Assembly (NCBI GenBank): GCA_002439285.1
Contig: DJTQ01000073.1
Coordinates: forward strand, 1-10,030
Source of the DNA: Paenibacillaceae bacterium UBA6304
GTDB taxonomy: Bacteria; Bacillota; Bacilli; Paenibacillales; Paenibacillaceae
Length of the DNA stretch: 10,030 nucleotides
Direction: 5' to 3'
This document shows, piece by piece, positions 7,287-10,030 of the stretch. Numbering within the stretch: position 1 is the stretch's first letter; every line of letters begins with the position of its first letter. The notes under the pieces are model-generated. The model saw nothing but the letters and a program-made list of their open reading frames with translations, did no database searches and had not been told where the DNA came from. Both the position numbers and the translations under genes were made by a program.

Positions 7287-8991
7287 CATCACCGGCATTG
7301 CCGCATCGGCCGGGGTTGCAATAGCCCCCGCTTTTAAACTGGAGCATCCCGATTATACGGTGAAGAATAAGAATGCTGCCGACCCGGCTGCCGAATTGGC
7401 CCGCTTGGAGGAAGCTTTGGCAACCTCCCAGCAGGAGCTTGAAGCCATCAAAGAGCGCACGCTTCAGGAGCTAGGGGAGAAGAAAGCGGAAATCTTCGAA
7501 TCTCATCTGTTGATTTTGAACGATCCGGAGCTATTAACTCCGGTTCGCGATAAAATCTCGAGTGAGAATGCAACGGCTGAATATGCGTTGGATGAAACGT
7601 CCAAGCAGTTTATCAGCATGTTCGAGAATATGAAGAGCGCGTACCTTCAGGAGCGCGCCGCGGATATGCGGGATGTTACCAAACGGGTGCTGACGCACCT
7701 GCTTGGTCTCACCTACGTGAATCCCGCGGAGATTAGTCAGGAAGTCATCGTCATCGCCGAAGATTTGACCCCTTCCGATACGGCGCAACTAAACCGGAAA
7801 TACGTAAAGGGATTTACGACGAATATCGGGGGCAGAACCTCCCATTCGGCCATCATGGCGCGTTCTCTTGAAATTCCGGCGGTTGTGGGTACGAAGAATG
7901 TGTTATCCCAAGTGAATTCGGGTGACATGGTCATCGTCGACGGACTGGACGGAACGGTTATCGTTAATCCTTCGGCGGAAGTGATTGAGGAATATAAGAG
8001 CAAACGCGACAACCATCTTCGCCAAATCGAAGAATGGAAGAAACTCCGTGAGGTTCCTACCGTCTCGAAAGATGGCGTTCACGTCGAGTTGGCGGCCAAT
8101 ATCGGCACGCCGAACGATGTTACCGGCGTTCTGGAGAACGGTGGTGAGGGCGTAGGATTGTACCGTACGGAATTCCTCTATATGGGCCGGACGGAGCTGC
8201 CTTCGGAAGAGGTCCAGTTTAACGCTTATAAGACAGTCCTGGAAAAGATGGAGGGTAAGCCTGTTGTCGTCAGAACGCTCGATATCGGCGGTGACAAGGA
8301 GCTTCCGTATCTGGATCTGCCGAAGGAAATGAACCCTTTTCTCGGGTTCCGTGCCGTACGGCTTTGTCTGGACCGGACGGATATATTCCGGACCCAGCTT
8401 CGTGCGCTGCTGCGGGCAAGTACCTACGGGAACCTGCGAATTATGTTCCCGATGATCGCTACCTTGGATGAATTCCGCCAAGCTAAGGCGCTTTTGCTTG
8501 AAGAGCAGGAGAAACTGGCTGCGGAGGGCATCGCCGTATCCGACTCCATCCAGCTCGGTATCATGGTAGAAATTCCATCGACGGCCGTCCTTGCGGACCA
8601 ATTCGCCAAGGAAGTCGATTTCTTTAGCATCGGAACCAATGATCTCATTCAATATACGATGGCGGCCGACCGGATGAACGAACGCGTCTCTTATTTGTAT
8701 CAACCATATAACCCGGCGATTCTTCGTCTGGTAAAAATGGTGATCGATGCTGCACACAAAGAAGGCCGTTGGGCCGGAATGTGCGGAGAAATGGCAGGAG
8801 ACACCACGGCGATTCCGTTGCTTCTGGGTCTTGGCCTCGATGAATTCAGTATGAGCGCGACCTCCATTCTTCCGGCTCGTTCGCAAATCTCCAAGCTCTC
8901 CAAAGCGGAGATGAAGGAGCTCGCGGAACAGGCACTGCAAATGCAGACAGCGGAACAAGTCGTACAGCTTGTCCGGGGAATCGGACAATAA
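7279..8991 (+). CDS. ptsI: Phosphoenolpyruvate-protein phosphotransferase (PTS enzyme I)
   Basis: This 570-residue cytoplasmic enzyme, the standard length, catalyses the first step of the phosphotransferase system: phosphate moves from phosphoenolpyruvate to its own histidine and then to HPr. The N-terminal HPr-binding and phosphohistidine domains contain the active His189 in [25 protein letters not shown] sequence. The C-terminal PEP-binding barrel contains [13 protein letters not shown], the [14 protein letters not shown] signature, and the catalytic Cys502 in GMCGEMAGD. The ATG lies within the last codons of ptsH (8-base overlap, ATGcTTAA), so translation is probably coupled to ptsH. All catalytic motifs are intact. 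It serves every PTS permease in the cell, not only PtsG. Confidence 0.97.
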   Translation: MLNITGIAASAGVAIAPAFKLEHPDYTVKNKNAADPAAELARLEEALATSQQELEAIKERTLQELGEKKAEIFESHLLILNDPELLTPVRDKISSENATAEYALDETSKQFISMFENMKSAYLQERAADMRDVTKRVLTHLLGLTYVNPAEISQEVIVIAEDLTPSDTAQLNRKYVKGFTTNIGGRTSHSAIMARSLEIPAVVGTKNVLSQVNSGDMVIVDGLDGTVIVNPSAEVIEEYKSKRDNHLRQIEEWKKLREVPTVSKDGVHVELAANIGTPNDVTGVLENGGEGVGLYRTEFLYMGRTELPSEEVQFNAYKTVLEKMEGKPVVVRTLDIGGDKELPYLDLPKEMNPFLGFRAVRLCLDRTDIFRTQLRALLRASTYGNLRIMFPMIATLDEFRQAKALLLEEQEKLAAEGIAVSDSIQLGIMVEIPSTAVLADQFAKEVDFFSIGTNDLIQYTMAADRMNERVSYLYQPYNPAILRLVKMVIDAAHKEGRWAGMCGEMAGDTTAIPLLLGLGLDEFSMSATSILPARSQISKLSKAEMKELAEQALQMQTAEQVVQLVRGIGQ

Positions 8992-9083
8992 GCTAGCTAA
9001 CAGTTTACGGAGGACCAATGCTGTTCTTCGTTCTGCAACCATTATGAAACAGCTTCTTTTCCAACATTTTGGTTTCTCCTCTT

Positions 9084-9109
9084 CCGGTGCCTTTGGGCAC
9101 CGGTTTTTT
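9084..9109 (+). terminator. Rho-independent terminator of the ptsGHI operon
   Basis: CCGGTGCC (9084-9091) pairs perfectly with GGCACCGG (9096-9103) around a TTTG loop, followed by six T residues (9104-9109). It lies 92 bases after the ptsI stop and is the strongest terminator in the window by GC content. Confidence 0.95.
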
Positions 9110-9128
9110 AGTTATTGCCTGGTTATAA

Positions 9129-9252
9129 GCTGCCTGTGCTGTATGCGCTGAATGCGTTGTCTGCTCTGTTTGCATTATCTACGTTGTCTCGGCTGTCTAC
9201 GCTGTCCTATTTGCGCATTATCTGTGCTGTCAATGCTGTATGCGTTGTTTGC
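9129..9252. repeat. Degenerate 9-base tandem repeat, about 13-14 units
   Basis: Consecutive 9-base units resemble GYTGTMTGC, for example GCTGTATGC (9138-9146), GCTGAATGC (9147-9155), GTTGTCTGC (9156-9164), GCTGTCTAC (9192-9200), and again GCTGTATGC and GTTGTTTGC (9235-9252). The register holds except for one short unit near 9210-9216. It begins about 20 bases after the ptsI operon terminator. I see no gene here; the 9-base period keeps a reading frame open by chance. The copies are diverged, suggesting an old or fast-changing array. Confidence 0.8.
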
Positions 9253-9275
9253 GAAATGAACCAGTAGCTTCATAT

Positions 9276-9462
9276 TCTTACGGACATGAGAGACGTTAAA
9301 CCTCTCGAAAACGAGGGTTTAATATTCTAACGGACACCAGAGCCCTTAATCGTACGAAACTTCGATGAAAAGAGCATATTTAGCGCGAATAAAGGCTCCT
9401 GTGTCCGTTAGATTTCTTGGGAGGCCAATAATAGCTAGTTAAGGTCTCCTATGTCCGTTAGA
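9276..9462. repeat. Nested inverted repeat of four motif copies at 50-base pitch
   Basis: A motif of about 23 bases, beginning TCTAACGGACA and ending GAG-N3-TTA, occurs four times. Two copies lie on the + strand (9276-9298 and 9326-9348) and two on the - strand (9390-9412 and 9440-9462). Within each pair the copies are exactly 50 bases apart. The inner copies match at 19 of 22 positions (9327-9348 against 9390-9411) and the outer copies at 19 of 23, so the whole stretch can fold as a nested palindrome. Between the first two copies lies a separate hairpin with arms AAACC/CTCG and CGAG/GGTTT around AAAA (9298-9320). No transposase is present. It could be a non-autonomous mobile element, a REP-like intergenic element or a structured RNA; I cannot choose among these. 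Confidence 0.8.
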
Positions 9463-9524
9463 GTTTCCACCCGTGCCCCAATTTCCACAACGACTCATCA
9501 CCCCCCTCACAACACTCTACTCAG

Positions 9525-9588
9525 CACCCACGTTACTCACCACCCACGATATTCACCACCCACGATATTCACCATTCACATTATTCAC
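9525..9588. repeat. 16-base tandem repeat, four units
   Basis: Four adjoining 16-base units lie at 9525-9540, 9541-9556, 9557-9572 and 9573-9588. The second and third are identical (CACCCACGATATTCAC), and the first and fourth differ at a few positions. The flanks from about 9480 to 9660 are also strongly biased to C, A and T on this strand, with repeated CACC and TACTCACC, suggesting decayed further copies. Open frames through here are His-, Thr- and Pro-rich products of the repeat and do not look like genes. Confidence 0.85.
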
Positions 9589-9959
9589 CACACACCATCA
9601 TATCCTCGACATTGCTCGCCATTCCTCATTACTAACCCCTCCTTACTCACCACCAATATCGCATTTCGCCGGACAAGCCTTGTTACAAACTAGTTCATCC
9701 CTTATCCGCCACCTGGTTAAAGGATTGGTCGAATATTCTTCTGAGCTCTAATTGCCAACGGTTCATTAGAAGATTATGCTTTATCGAAAACTTAAGGTAG
9801 GCATCTGTTGGGTCCTAATCTTTATTGTTTCTCTCCTCGGTCTCTTCTCAATTAAGAGCGCCTAAGGCTATGAGCTCCTTTTTATTCCACTGCCGTTAAG
9901 GAATGGTCCAAATTGGGTAAGATAGTTACATGGCGTAAATATCAGGAGGTTGATGCATA
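9589..9959. other. Non-coding stretch before the last gene
   Basis: Apart from C/A/T-rich decayed repeat sequence up to about 9660, I see no gene, RNA or convincing promoter here. A GAGC/GCTC pairing near 9857-9876 with a following T run is too short to call a terminator. The promoter for the gene at 9960 is probably somewhere in this stretch but has no clear match to consensus. Confidence 0.5.
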
Positions 9960-10030
9960 ATGGCAAATAACCAGCATACTCAACAATTGGATGCTTCACG
10001 GAGAGAGGACTTTACCCGGGCGTCGCTGCG
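9960..10030 (+). CDS. Start of an unidentified gene, truncated by the window end
   Basis: An ATG at 9960 is preceded by a strong AGGAGG (9944-9949) at 10-base spacing, and the frame stays open to the window edge (23 full codons). The visible N-terminus, MANNQHTQQLDASRREDFTR, is hydrophilic with no signal peptide. An ATG at 9952 in another frame closes after five codons and is not a better choice. I do not recognise the product and assign no function. It begins a new transcription unit, separated from ptsI by a terminator and the repeat island. Confidence 0.75.
   Translation, partial: MANNQHTQQLDASRREDFTRASL

Noticed and set aside
7903..9042. Long (379-codon) open frame on the - strand opposite ptsI
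   Set aside because: It lies fully opposite a well-conserved enzyme I gene with all catalytic motifs, resembles no family I know, and is best explained as a codon-bias shadow.
8969..9151. 60-codon + strand frame overlapping the end of ptsI
   Set aside because: It runs through the pts terminator and into the 9-base repeat, with no family resemblance.
9272..9465. Possible small CRISPR array
   Set aside because: The motif copies are in opposite orientations and imperfect, with only two per strand and no cas genes nearby; an inverted-repeat element fits better.
9451..9751. Two overlapping + strand open frames of 80 and 92 codons
   Set aside because: Their His/Thr/Pro-rich content comes directly from the 16-base repeat and surrounding C/A/T bias, two frames are open at once, and there is no convincing ribosome binding site.
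9913..9941. TTGGGT and TAAATA, 17 bases apart, as a promoter for the last gene
   Set aside because: The -10 matches poorly and lies 3 bases before the ribosome binding site, so transcription would start too late.

Overview
The window looks like chromosomal DNA from a moderate-GC member of the Bacillales, most likely Paenibacillus or a close relative. The reasons are strong AGGAGG ribosome binding sites, TTG/GTG starts, a sigma-W-style promoter on an NfeD/flotillin operon, and a GlcT-ptsG-ptsH-ptsI cluster arranged as in Bacillus subtilis. The genus is an inference from gene content and base composition. All recognisable genes are on the + strand.

Layout. Bases 1-72 are a degenerate tandem repeat. 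A YugJ-type iron-dependent alcohol dehydrogenase follows (190-1353) with its own candidate promoter and a clean terminator. Next is a two-gene membrane-microdomain operon: a YuaF-like NfeD protein (TTG start, 1500-2042) and the flotillin FloT (2043-3584). It is preceded by a TGAAAC-N16-CGTA promoter and closed by a terminator. Then comes the glucose phosphotransferase region: the antiterminator GlcT (3770-4615); a 190-base leader holding an extended -10 promoter, a GlcT-binding RAT element and an overlapping terminator; the three-domain glucose permease PtsG (4844-6919); HPr (7011-7286); and enzyme I (7279-8991), overlapping HPr by 8 bases. A strong terminator follows at 9084-9109.

The glucose genes form one circuit. 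Enzyme I takes phosphate from phosphoenolpyruvate and passes it through HPr to the EIIA and EIIB domains of PtsG, which imports and phosphorylates glucose. When glucose is scarce, PtsG and HPr phosphorylate the two regulatory domains of GlcT and control whether it can bind the RAT and prevent termination ahead of ptsG.

From 9110 to 9959 there are about 850 bases with no credible gene but with three different repeat structures: a 9-base degenerate tandem repeat, a nested inverted repeat built of four copies of a ~23-base motif at an exact 50-base pitch, and a 16-base tandem repeat. A new gene of unknown function starts at 9960 and runs off the window. The conserved genes are ordinary for the group. 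The least explained material is this repeat-rich island and its similarity in style to the repeat at the left edge.
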